From positions 1-64,000 of the forward strand of contig JAQWHI010000018.1 in assembly GCA_029249445.1 (NCBI GenBank): 64,000 nt of DNA, given 5' to 3'. Positions 19,328-27,414 of the stretch are shown here, piece by piece. The translations under genes were made by a program, and so were the position numbers. Within the stretch, counting starts at the first letter, position 1, and every line of letters starts with the position of its first letter. Source of the stretch: Crocinitomicaceae bacterium (GTDB lineage: Bacteria; Bacteroidota; Bacteroidia; Flavobacteriales_D; Crocinitomicaceae). The notes under the pieces are model-generated. The model was not told the origin of the DNA. It saw only the letters and a list, made by a program, of their open reading frames with translations, and did not search any database.

Positions 19328-19951
19328 ATGAAAAAAGAAGATATCTTAGCGGCTTATTCGGAGTTCATAACAAAGCATAACAAACGTCCATTAAACATGG
19401 CGACTTTCGCAGAAAGCTTGAAAATAAGTGAAGTAGAGATTTATGAGTTCTACTCAGACTTTAGTGTCATGGATGCTGAAATAATGAATCATTTCATTCT
19501 TAATGCAATCGATCTCACAAAAAAGAGCAGCGATCAGGGCGAGAGCAATAAAGAAATCCTTTTGATTTTTTATTACACTTTGGTGGAGGTGCTGAAAGCG
19601 AATAGGTCATTGATTCTTTTCTTATTGCCTGTTAATCAAGGAGCACTGAATGGAATTAAGGCCTTGTCTTCTTCGAAGAAAAGTTTCTTGGATTTTATAG
19701 AAGAGAATGAGTTTGATACAAATGCGTTTCAATTTCTTCCTGACGGCTCAATAAAGACAAACGTAATTAAAACTGGTGCTTGGGTGCAGTTCTGTTCCAT
19801 ATTGATGTATTGGCTGAAGGACACTTCTCCGGATTTTGAGAAAACTGATTTATTCATCGAAAAAAGCCTTAAGTTATCCTTTGATATAGTCGATTCAAGT
19901 GTAGCTGAGAGTTTTATTGATTTTGGAAAATTTATGTTCAGTAAATCATGA
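19328..19951 (+). CDS. TetR-family transcriptional regulator
   Basis: A 207-residue regulator heading the photolyase operon. The N-terminal 50 residues form the TetR helix-turn-helix (NMATFAESLKISEVEIYEFY); the family signature is weak in the first helix but the F..FYSDFS pattern is typical. The remainder is helical and would bind a ligand or form the dimer. The next gene, an ABC1-type kinase, overlaps by 4 bp (ATGA), so both are translated together. It probably represses its own operon from the inverted repeat that overlaps the -7 box. The inducing signal cannot be read from the sequence; the operon's content suggests light, oxidative or quinone-type stress, which is inference. Confidence 0.85.
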   Translation: MKKEDILAAYSEFITKHNKRPLNMATFAESLKISEVEIYEFYSDFSVMDAEIMNHFILNAIDLTKKSSDQGESNKEILLIFYYTLVEVLKANRSLILFLLPVNQGALNGIKALSSSKKSFLDFIEENEFDTNAFQFLPDGSIKTNVIKTGAWVQFCSILMYWLKDTSPDFEKTDLFIEKSLKLSFDIVDSSVAESFIDFGKFMFSKS

Positions 19952-21267
19952 AGACACTGGATTATATCCCTCAAACCAAAATTCAAAGAGCTGGAAAACT
20001 ATTAAAAATAGGTGCTCAGGTTGGGAAGAATTATGCCAAATATGTTGGCAATCGAATAATACTCTCTGAGGACGATGCGCGGAACAAGCTGAATTCCGCG
20101 AATGCTACGAATATTTATGACGGCCTATCAGAACTCAAGGGAAGTGCATTAAAGATGGCGCAAATGATGAGTTTGGACGATGGCTTGTTACCGAAAGAAT
20201 TTGTAGAGAAATTTTCTCTTGCCCAGTTCAGTGTTCCACCGCTTTCTGGACCGCTTGCACGAAAAGTCTTTAGAAAGAATATGGGAAGAAATCCAGAAGA
20301 GGTTTTTTCATCATTTGAGAGAGAAAGTAGTTATGCGGCAAGCATCGGACAGGTGCATCTTGCAGAGATTGATGGCAATAAGGTCGCCGTTAAAATTCAA
20401 TACCCAGGAGTTGCGCAAAGCATAATTAGTGATTTAAAGCTCGTAAAGCCAATAGCGCTGCGGATGCTGAAGTTGAAGAATGATGAAGTGGAAGAGTATT
20501 TCGAGGAAGTACAGCAAAAATTATTGGAAGAAACGAATTACGAACTCGAAAAAGAGAATTTAGAAGAGGCACGTGACCTATCGAGTGTCTTGCCGAATAT
20601 TGTCATTCCGAAGATTTACGATTCTTACTCAGGGAAGAGTGTATTGACAATGGAATGGATGGAAGGGCTTCATTTATCTGAGTTCTCCAAACAACAAGTG
20701 TCGCTCGAGGAGCGCAATTTAATAGCACAGTCCTTGTGGGACTTTTATCTCTTTCACATTCACAATTACAAAAAAGTCCACGCCGATCCTCACCCCGGAA
20801 ATTTTAAAGTAAATCCACAAAATGAACTTGTTGTTTTGGATTTTGGCTGTATGAAAGACATTCCTCAGGATTTTTATAATTCCTTTTTCAAATTGGCGGA
20901 TTTAAAAAATGTGCATGATGACTGCGTGTTCGAAGAAGTGCTGAAGGAACTGGATATCATAACAGAAAATGACAATGCAAAAGCGATTGAGACAATTAAG
21001 TCCACATTTAAAAAAATGCTTTGCATCATTAACAAACCTTTTCAATACGAAAAGTTTGACTTTAGTGATCCTGCTTATTATCAAGAACTCCTCATTTTAG
21101 GCAATGAATTGAAAAATGATGAAACATTAAAAAGTCTCAATGGCAAGAGAGGTTCAAAGCACTTTGTTTATGTAAATCGTACGCTAATTGGGCTTCTAGG
21201 TCTAATGAATTCACTAAATGCCGGTGACATTCTTGTTGACAACTACATGACGTACTCCAAAAAATAA
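19948..21267 (+). CDS. ABC1/AarF/UbiB-family atypical kinase
   Basis: A 439-residue member of the ABC1 (AarF/UbiB/COQ8) family of atypical kinases or ATPases. Visible motifs are the N-terminal K-x-(G/A)-Q signature, here KMAQ from Lys69, the nucleotide loop AASIGQVHLA with VAVKIQYPG, the catalytic HADPHPGNF (His278) and metal-binding DFG (Asp298). The usual Gly of KxGQ is Ala. Family members support quinone or isoprenoid lipid metabolism; no quinone gene is adjacent, so the partner here is unclear. The gene overlaps TetR by 4 bp and precedes the DUF2805 gene by 6 bp. In Bacteroidota I recall this subfamily sitting beside photolyase genes, which agrees with this operon. Confidence 0.9.
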   Translation: MKTLDYIPQTKIQRAGKLLKIGAQVGKNYAKYVGNRIILSEDDARNKLNSANATNIYDGLSELKGSALKMAQMMSLDDGLLPKEFVEKFSLAQFSVPPLSGPLARKVFRKNMGRNPEEVFSSFERESSYAASIGQVHLAEIDGNKVAVKIQYPGVAQSIISDLKLVKPIALRMLKLKNDEVEEYFEEVQQKLLEETNYELEKENLEEARDLSSVLPNIVIPKIYDSYSGKSVLTMEWMEGLHLSEFSKQQVSLEERNLIAQSLWDFYLFHIHNYKKVHADPHPGNFKVNPQNELVVLDFGCMKDIPQDFYNSFFKLADLKNVHDDCVFEEVLKELDIITENDNAKAIETIKSTFKKMLCIINKPFQYEKFDFSDPAYYQELLILGNELKNDETLKSLNGKRGSKHFVYVNRTLIGLLGLMNSLNAGDILVDNYMTYSKK

Positions 21268-21273
21268 ATACAA

Positions 21274-21543
21274 ATGAATCCAGGGGACATCGATAGGGTA
21301 ATTGAAATGGCATGGGAAGACCGTACACCGTTCGAAGCGATTAAATTTCAATTTGAACTCTCTGAAGCTGAAGTAATTGCACTGATGAGAAAAGAGCTGA
21401 AATCGAGTTCCTTCAAACTATGGAGAAAACGTGTGAACAGCGGTATAAGTTCTAAGCATGCCAAAAAACGAAGTGAAGACATCACACGATTTAGATGTTC
21501 ACGGCAAAAAAGTATCGCGAACAACAAAATTTCAAAAAGATGA
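21274..21543 (+). CDS. DUF2805 / TIGR03643 family small protein
   Basis: An 89-residue protein of the DUF2805 (TIGR03643) family. Recognition rests on DIDRVIEMAWEDRTPFEAI, EAEVIALMRKEL and SSFKLWRKRV, which look like a small helix-turn-helix-like helical bundle. The C-terminal 30 residues are rich in Lys, Arg and Ser. Function is unknown. The stop codon overlaps the next start codon (ATGA at 21540-21543), so it is coupled to the first photolyase homologue. The short size and basic tail could suit nucleic-acid binding, but that is speculation. Confidence 0.85.
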   Translation: MNPGDIDRVIEMAWEDRTPFEAIKFQFELSEAEVIALMRKELKSSSFKLWRKRVNSGISSKHAKKRSEDITRFRCSRQKSIANNKISKR

Positions 21544-22634
21544 ATTTCCCAACAGACATTGGAGCTATAGAAGACCGGTTGAATCGATTCAATCCAGTAA
21601 GTTATGCGAAATCAAGAAATTATTTGGACGGAAATGTTTCTTATTTGAGTCCGTATATAGCAAGAGGTGTTATCTCAACAAAACAAGTTGCGGATAGAAT
21701 GATGGAGCGAAACTTGCCTTGGTATACAATTGAAAAATATATTCAGGAGTTGGCGTGGCGCGACTATTGGCAGCTCACGTGGAAGTATTCTGAAAAGAGC
21801 ATCGATGACGATTTTAAGCATGTCCAAACGGATGTATCAAATCATTTAATGCCAGAAGCAATTCAGAAAGGTACTACAGGAATAGTTGCGATTGATTCGG
21901 CCATAGCGGAATTTTATGAAACAGGATACATGCACAACCACATGCGTATGTACATCGCATCAATCTGTTGTAACATCGCAAAATCACATTGGAGCGTTCC
22001 TGCAAAGTGGTTGTATGCTCATTTGTTGGATGGCGATGCGGCGAGCAATCAATTGAGTTGGCAGTGGGTAGCTGGGACATTTTCTGGAAAAAAGTATTAT
22101 GCCAATCAAGAAAACATCAACCGCTATTGTCATAGTAGTCAAACTGCTACATTCCTTGATGTTCCTTACGAAGCATTTGATGTCTTGCCAATTCCAGAGG
22201 TGCTTTCAGTGCTCGATTCGTTTGAAATGAGAACAGATTTGGACGTTTCAAATCCAACTTTGATTGATGGTAAAAGAACGTTGATTTACAATTACTACAA
22301 TCTTGATCCCTCATGGTACGCAGATACTGATGTTCAACGTGTTTTATTATTAGAACCTACCCATTTCGAGAAGTATCCTATCTCTAAAAAATGCATCGAT
22401 TTCATGATGGACTTATCTAAAAACATCAAGAACATTCAGGTATTTGTTGGTGAGTTTGTTGAATTGAAAGCAGCATTAAACAACTCAGAGTTGGTATTTA
22501 AGGAGCATCCGACAAGCAGTCATTACAAAGGGACGGAAGAGTCACGAGCATGGCTTACTGATGTTACCGGTACTTACAATTCGTTTTTTGCATATTGGAA
22601 AAGAGCGAAAAAGCAGCTCAAATATGAATCGTGA
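21540..22634 (+). CDS. Photolyase-like FAD protein, apparently circularly permuted
   Basis: A 364-residue flavoprotein of the photolyase/cryptochrome superfamily. It lacks the usual N-terminal antenna domain and begins directly with the FAD-binding helical domain (residues about 1-210: SYLSPYIARGVIS, QELAWRDYW, TGYMHNHMRM, LDGDAASNQLSWQWVAG). The family WQW (Trp174, Trp176) and the Asn of the MHN motif (Asn133) are retained. Residues about 243-330 resemble the missing Rossmann antenna domain (TLIYNYYNLDPSW, RVLLLEPTHFEKYP, NIQVFVGEF), now at the C-terminus. ATG 21540 gives the ATGA overlap with the DUF2805 gene; an upstream ATG (21495) would add 15 residues. DNA repair or light sensing is plausible but not proven. 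Confidence 0.85.
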   Translation: MNFPTDIGAIEDRLNRFNPVSYAKSRNYLDGNVSYLSPYIARGVISTKQVADRMMERNLPWYTIEKYIQELAWRDYWQLTWKYSEKSIDDDFKHVQTDVSNHLMPEAIQKGTTGIVAIDSAIAEFYETGYMHNHMRMYIASICCNIAKSHWSVPAKWLYAHLLDGDAASNQLSWQWVAGTFSGKKYYANQENINRYCHSSQTATFLDVPYEAFDVLPIPEVLSVLDSFEMRTDLDVSNPTLIDGKRTLIYNYYNLDPSWYADTDVQRVLLLEPTHFEKYPISKKCIDFMMDLSKNIKNIQVFVGEFVELKAALNNSELVFKEHPTSSHYKGTEESRAWLTDVTGTYNSFFAYWKRAKKQLKYES

Positions 22635-24084
22635 AATCAATATTGTATGGATCAAACGCGATTTAAGACTGAGTGACCACGCTTCCTTTGGCGAGGCGGA
22701 ACAGTCTGATCTAGATTACCTTCCGATTTATATTTTCGAGCCCTCATTTTTCGAAGCAGACGACTACTCAGACCGGCATGGACAATTCATATTTCATTCA
22801 TTGAAAGTAATGAATGAAAGCCTTTCCAGTGTTCAGCGTGAGGTCATTTGTTTTTGTGCGCCTGCGGAAACAGTTTTTCATTACTTGTCCTCAGAATTTC
22901 TTGTGAATTCCGTCTTTTCCTATCAAGAAAGCGGAACACGCAAAACATGGGATCGCGATAAGGCGGTGGCTCAACTTCTGAATGAAAAAGGGATCGCTTG
23001 GAAACAATTTCAGAGGGATGGAATTATAAGAGGAATTACAAATAGAAAGCATTGGGACCAGGGCTGGTTTCAGGTGATGGAGGCACCTCTCATAAATAAC
23101 AACTATTCAACAGGATCGCTCCATCTTGAGAGAAATCCGTTTCCGTTGGATGAAGCACGAATGAAGGTATTGGAAGAATATAGTGAACACTTTCAAATCC
23201 CAGGAGAAATTGCGGCAATGAAGTACCTTCACTCTTTTTGCAAAGAACGAGGAAAGAATTACAGCCGTCACATTTCCAAACCAACGGAGAGTCGTTTGTC
23301 CTGTGGGCGCATTTCTCCTTATTTGGCGTGGGGAAACCTAAGCGTACGTCAGGCCTATCAATATGTCAATCTTCACGAGAATTATCAGAAAAACAAAAGA
23401 AGCTTTAATGGTCTACTTACGCGGTTAAAATGGCGGTGTCATTTTATTCAAAAGTTTGAAAATGAATGTGATTATGAACTGCGTTGCGTGAACAAGGGCT
23501 ATGAAACATTAAAGCATGAGAACAATGCGAATTTGATTGAGGCATGGAAGCACGGCACCACGGGATTTCCACTTGTCGATGCGTGCATGAGGTGTCTAAA
23601 AACTACAGGCTGGATCAATTTTCGGATGCGGGCGATGCTTGTTTCGATTTTTTGCCATCATTTTAATTGCGATTGGAAAAAAGGGACGTATCACCTTGCA
23701 CAGTTGTTTCTCGATTATGAACCTGGGATTCATTTTACGCAATTTCAAATGCAGGCGGGTACTACGGGTATCAATACGGTTCGAATTTACAATCCAATAA
23801 AGCAATCAAAAGATCATGATCCAAAAGGAATTTTTATCAAGAAGTGGGTACCCGAATTGGAATCGATTCCGGAGGAATTCATTCATGAACCTTGGAACAT
23901 GACTCCCTTGGACCGTGCATTTTCAGGTGTTGAGATCGATTATCCAAGTCCCGCAGTGGAATTGTTAGAATCTGGACGAATGGCTCGCAAGCGAATATGG
24001 GGACATCGCCGTAACACTGATGTAAAGAATGAAAGTCGCAGGATACTTCAGCGGCATGTTAGAAATAGTAAAAAAAGAAAGTAA
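22624..24084 (+). CDS. Cryptochrome/photolyase with altered flavin pocket
   Basis: A 486-residue protein with the full classical layout. An N-terminal Rossmann antenna domain (NIVWIKRDLRLSDHASF, YIFEP) is followed by the FAD domain (RLSCGRISPYLAWGNLSVR, TGFPLVDACMR, RIYNPIKQSKDHDPKGIF, KKWVPEL). Compared with E. coli PhrB, WMHNRLRM reads WINFRMRA, so the flavin-contacting Asn is Phe333, and WQWAASTG reads FQMQAGTTG (Phe374, Met376), so the flavin-proximal Trp is lost. The Trp of EAWxxGxTG and of DWKKG are kept. It may be a divergent photolyase or a photoreceptor. ATG 22624 overlaps the preceding gene by 11 bp; the next gene overlaps its stop by 1 bp (TAATG). Confidence 0.88.
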   Translation: MNREINIVWIKRDLRLSDHASFGEAEQSDLDYLPIYIFEPSFFEADDYSDRHGQFIFHSLKVMNESLSSVQREVICFCAPAETVFHYLSSEFLVNSVFSYQESGTRKTWDRDKAVAQLLNEKGIAWKQFQRDGIIRGITNRKHWDQGWFQVMEAPLINNNYSTGSLHLERNPFPLDEARMKVLEEYSEHFQIPGEIAAMKYLHSFCKERGKNYSRHISKPTESRLSCGRISPYLAWGNLSVRQAYQYVNLHENYQKNKRSFNGLLTRLKWRCHFIQKFENECDYELRCVNKGYETLKHENNANLIEAWKHGTTGFPLVDACMRCLKTTGWINFRMRAMLVSIFCHHFNCDWKKGTYHLAQLFLDYEPGIHFTQFQMQAGTTGINTVRIYNPIKQSKDHDPKGIFIKKWVPELESIPEEFIHEPWNMTPLDRAFSGVEIDYPSPAVELLESGRMARKRIWGHRRNTDVKNESRRILQRHVRNSKKRK

Positions 24085-25565
24085 TGAGTCATTCAATCAA
24101 TCTTGTATTCCCTCATCAATTGTTTGCAGATAGTACGCTTGTGAAGAATGGATTCGACACCTATTTGATTGAGGAATTTTTGTATTTCCGACAGTACAAG
24201 TTTCACAAACAGAAGATTACATTTCATAGAGCAGCGATGAAGTCCTATGAGAGTTATTTGACTTCCCAAGGAGTCACTGTACATTATATTGAATCGGGGA
24301 GTGCTCTTTCTGATGTGCGCAATTTTGGTGAAGAATTAAAGCGTTGTGCAATCAAAGAACTACATTTCATAGATCCAACAGACAACTGGTTGCGAAAAAG
24401 AGTTTTGGCACTTTCGAACGAATGTGAGATTACAATGCACACCGATTTGAACTTTATGAACACACCGGATGATTTGAAGTCCTTTTTTAAGCCAACTAAA
24501 AAATCATTTTTCCAAACAAGTTTCTACAAGCAGCAACGGAAGAAGTTTGGAGTTTTGCTCGATGAAGAATTCCAACCAGTAGGAGGGAAGTGGACCTACG
24601 ACGCTGACAACAGAAAAAAATATCCAAAAAATAAAGTACCTCCTGCCATTCACTTTCCTAAAAAAAGCTCATTCTGGGATGCGGCTATAATCTATACTGA
24701 GAAGCATTTTTCAGATTACCCAGGTACTATTTCGATGGATTATCGTTATCCAATTAACCATGCAGAGGCTGCTGCATGGCTCGAGCAGTTTTTGACCTAT
24801 CGCTTTCATGAGTTTGGTCCCTATGAGGATGCAATAGTGCAGGAGCATTCGATATTGAATCACAGTCTGCTTTCTCCGCTGATGAATTCAGGTTTGTTAT
24901 TGCCCGAATATGTTGTCAATAGAGCACTTGAATTTAGTGTGGCCGAGAATGTACCCATTAATTCAACGGAGGGTTTTGTTCGTCAGGTAATTGGTTGGCG
25001 TGAGTTTATACGTGGAATGTATGCGGTAAAGGGAACAGAGTCAAGAACAATGAATTTTTGGAAGTTCGATCGAAAAATACCACAATCATTCTACGATGGT
25101 ACCACAGGAATTGTTCCAGTAGATAATGCGATTAAAAAAGCACTTGACACGGGATATTGCAATCATATCGAGCGTTTAATGATTCTTGGCAATTTTATGT
25201 TGTTGTGTGAATTCGATCCCGATGAAGTGTTCCGTTGGTTCATGGAATTGTTCATTGATGCTTACGATTGGGTGATGGTACCAAATGTCTATGGGATGTG
25301 TTTGTTTGCGGACGGTGGATTTTTCGCTACAAAACCTTACATCAGTGGGGCGAATTACATTAAAAAAATGAGCAACTTTAAAGGTGGCGAATGGGAGGCG
25401 ATTTGGAATGGTTTATTTTGGAATTTTATAGACAAACACCAGGATTTTTTCAGTTCAAATCCTCGAATGAGCATGATGGTCCATTCGCTCCGTCGTATGT
25501 CGCCAGACAAAAAAGTAATGCATTTGACTTCTGCTGAGCAGTTTCTCGGAGCGTTGGATGTTTGA
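24084..25565 (+). CDS. Cryptochrome/photolyase-related (DPRP, COG3046) protein without Fe-S cysteines
   Basis: A 493-residue member of the photolyase-related family that includes the bacterial (6-4) photolyases PhrB/CryB. Typical segments are VFPHQLFADS at the N-terminus, HRAAMKSYE, VRQVIGWREFIRGMY, TGYCNHIERLMILGNFMLL, ADGGFFATKPYISG. In A. tumefaciens PhrB four Cys bind a [4Fe-4S] cluster. Here Cys359 lies in the GYCNH motif, but between MSN (from residue 429) and FWNF there is only FKGGEWEAIWNGL, with none of the three C-terminal cysteines. The Fe-S cluster is therefore probably absent. Last gene of the operon, ending 39 bp before a convergent gene. Repair of (6-4) photoproducts is possible. 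Confidence 0.88.
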   Translation: MSHSINLVFPHQLFADSTLVKNGFDTYLIEEFLYFRQYKFHKQKITFHRAAMKSYESYLTSQGVTVHYIESGSALSDVRNFGEELKRCAIKELHFIDPTDNWLRKRVLALSNECEITMHTDLNFMNTPDDLKSFFKPTKKSFFQTSFYKQQRKKFGVLLDEEFQPVGGKWTYDADNRKKYPKNKVPPAIHFPKKSSFWDAAIIYTEKHFSDYPGTISMDYRYPINHAEAAAWLEQFLTYRFHEFGPYEDAIVQEHSILNHSLLSPLMNSGLLLPEYVVNRALEFSVAENVPINSTEGFVRQVIGWREFIRGMYAVKGTESRTMNFWKFDRKIPQSFYDGTTGIVPVDNAIKKALDTGYCNHIERLMILGNFMLLCEFDPDEVFRWFMELFIDAYDWVMVPNVYGMCLFADGGFFATKPYISGANYIKKMSNFKGGEWEAIWNGLFWNFIDKHQDFFSSNPRMSMMVHSLRRMSPDKKVMHLTSAEQFLGALDV

Positions 25566-25604
25566 TCCTTTTCGTTTTGATCGATAAAGGCAGAATTTAT
25601 GGCA

Positions 25605-26330
25605 TTATTTGATGTCTTTAATTTCAAATTTGACATAAACTAGTGCTTCCAATTTGATTTTCTTGAATACAATGGCCCCAATTGACTTTTCGTTCAATGC
25701 AGCTGTTTCTCTAGAAAAATTAGCAGATGTTTTCAATCGGTTTTCAATTCTGTAATAGTCGCCTGATTCTGAATTGCGTTCATTGATTATAAGCGCTGTG
25801 CCGGTTTGCTGCCCAATGGCCGCCAACAAATAGTCGGCTTTTGATTTTGCATTTTTAATTGCCTCAATATTTACTTCCTTTCGGAGTTCTTTGATTTTAG
25901 AGTGACTAACTTTTGAGATGTAAGCGTTGTCAATTTTTATTTCGTCAAGTTTTGAAAAAACAGCTGCTACTTGCTTTGCTGAAGTCAACTTGAGTTCGTA
26001 TTCACTTTGTGAAATCACGTCTTTTTTTGTCCATTTCACTTTAATGTAATCCGCTTGGGCATCCGCTACTGCAAGCAGATCGAGCGGAATATTTAGATCG
26101 GTTAGGGCTTGTCTTAATTTAATCTCTTGTTCTTCCACACTGATCTCATCTTTTCCTGATGTTCTCTCCTTGATTGTAATTGAGAGGTAAATTTCATCGG
26201 GAATTATTTTTTTTTCAGCCTTTCCTGTTACTTCGATGTACGGTTTTTGTTCACCACTTGTATGGTTTTGCGCAAATGACATTTGAGAGATGCAAATCAA
26301 TCCCAATGTCAATGTTAAGATATATCTCAT
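25605..26330 (-). CDS. SIMPL-domain (DUF541) periplasmic protein
   Basis: A 241-residue exported protein. A signal peptide ends at SFAQ, then a SIMPL (BP26/OMP28-like, DUF541) domain runs through most of the protein. The family opening is seen in IEVTGKAEKKIIPDEIYLSI, followed by the helical segment EEQEIKLRQALTDLNI and the later KAKSKADYLLAAIGQQTG-like stretch. Family members form oligomeric periplasmic or outer-membrane particles of uncertain role, and have been linked to stress tolerance. It is a single gene convergent with the photolyase operon. The 260 bp upstream hold no gene. Confidence 0.85.
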   Translation of the reverse strand: MRYILTLTLGLICISQMSFAQNHTSGEQKPYIEVTGKAEKKIIPDEIYLSITIKERTSGKDEISVEEQEIKLRQALTDLNIPLDLLAVADAQADYIKVKWTKKDVISQSEYELKLTSAKQVAAVFSKLDEIKIDNAYISKVSHSKIKELRKEVNIEAIKNAKSKADYLLAAIGQQTGTALIINERNSESGDYYRIENRLKTSANFSRETAALNEKSIGAIVFKKIKLEALVYVKFEIKDIK

Positions 26331-26591
26331 GATCTCTGTTTAATGGTTTAACGTATCATTTCGGCTTTCCTTGTGTAAGTTAAGATTTAAATCGAGAACG
26401 ATTTGACTGATTAATACTTTAGTTGGGGTTTCGTAGACTGAAAACAAACTCATTTTAATAACCCACGGTAGAAAAAACAAAAAGTAGTATAAGTGGTTTT
26501 CAAGCGACTATTTCTATAAACGGTTTAGTTTGTAAAAGCTGATGGATGTCTGTGTATCCAAACAGATTACTAAAATATCAGGCAATTTGAT

Positions 26592-27278
26592 TTAGAACAA
26601 TGGAGATCCGTTTGAGTCAGTTGTTAAAACATCACTCATCAAATCCAAGAAAGGACGCAGCTTTTTGAACGTTTCGTTGACCACAGCATCAAATTGCGCT
26701 TCGAGAACTTCCTCGTCTGAGAATTTTTTGATAAAAACGAATTGTTTGAAACGGAGCAAGTCAATGTCGGGATGGTCTTTGTCAAACCCTTTGGGTGCTG
26801 TTTTTAATTGTTCTCCGTACAGCGCGCCGAAGGTTGTTTGAATTTCTTTGCTATTTATAATTGCACGCAATTCTTCAGCATCCGAAGCAATCTCCTCACG
26901 AATGCGAAACAAATCGTCTTTGTTGGGTGCCCAGAATCCACCTCCCACGAACGACTGTCCTCCAGGCTGTATGTGGAAATAATATCCTCCTCTTAACTGC
27001 TTTGTTGCACGATTTAATCCACCACCCCAGTGTGTTTTGTATGGTGATTTGTCTTTTGAAAAACGCACATCCCGATAAATGCGGAAAAGGCTTTTTTTGC
27101 CTGACAGCGTTTCGATATTGTCATGACCGTTCATTTTTTCTAAAACCGAATCGGCAAAAGCAATTGCATTTTCATGATGCTTTACATATTCTGATTTGTG
27201 TGCATGAAACCAATCGCGGTTGTTGTTCTTCCCAAGTAATTGAAGGAATGCGAGGTTCTCTTTAGATATCGAAGCCAT
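26592..27278 (-). CDS. DUF2461 (TIGR02453) family protein
   Basis: A 228-residue cytoplasmic protein of the DUF2461 family. Markers are FLQLLGKNNNRDWFHAHK at the N-terminus, RIYRDVRFSKDKSPYKTHWG, GGYYFHIQPGG and the C-terminal LRPFLDLMSDVL. The length is normal for the family. Biochemical function is unknown; no signal peptide or membrane segment is visible. It is divergent from the secreted protein at 27415, with 136 bp between start codons. Confidence 0.88.
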   Translation of the reverse strand: MASISKENLAFLQLLGKNNNRDWFHAHKSEYVKHHENAIAFADSVLEKMNGHDNIETLSGKKSLFRIYRDVRFSKDKSPYKTHWGGGLNRATKQLRGGYYFHIQPGGQSFVGGGFWAPNKDDLFRIREEIASDAEELRAIINSKEIQTTFGALYGEQLKTAPKGFDKDHPDIDLLRFKQFVFIKKFSDEEVLEAQFDAVVNETFKKLRPFLDLMSDVLTTDSNGSPLF

Positions 27279-27414
27279 AATTCGTTACGTATTGATTCAT
27301 AAATGTAGTGAAAGTAGCGCGTACTAGGTATTGAATTCTTGAGAACTTTGGAAAGTTTGTTTGGCAAGACAGCACGCCGGTGAGATGTGCCTAAAATTTC
27401 TGTAAATTCGTGGT

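Noticed and set aside
26331-26591. tRNA or small RNA in the gap between the SIMPL and DUF2461 genes
   Set aside because: No cloverleaf, terminator or conserved motif could be seen in these 261 bp.
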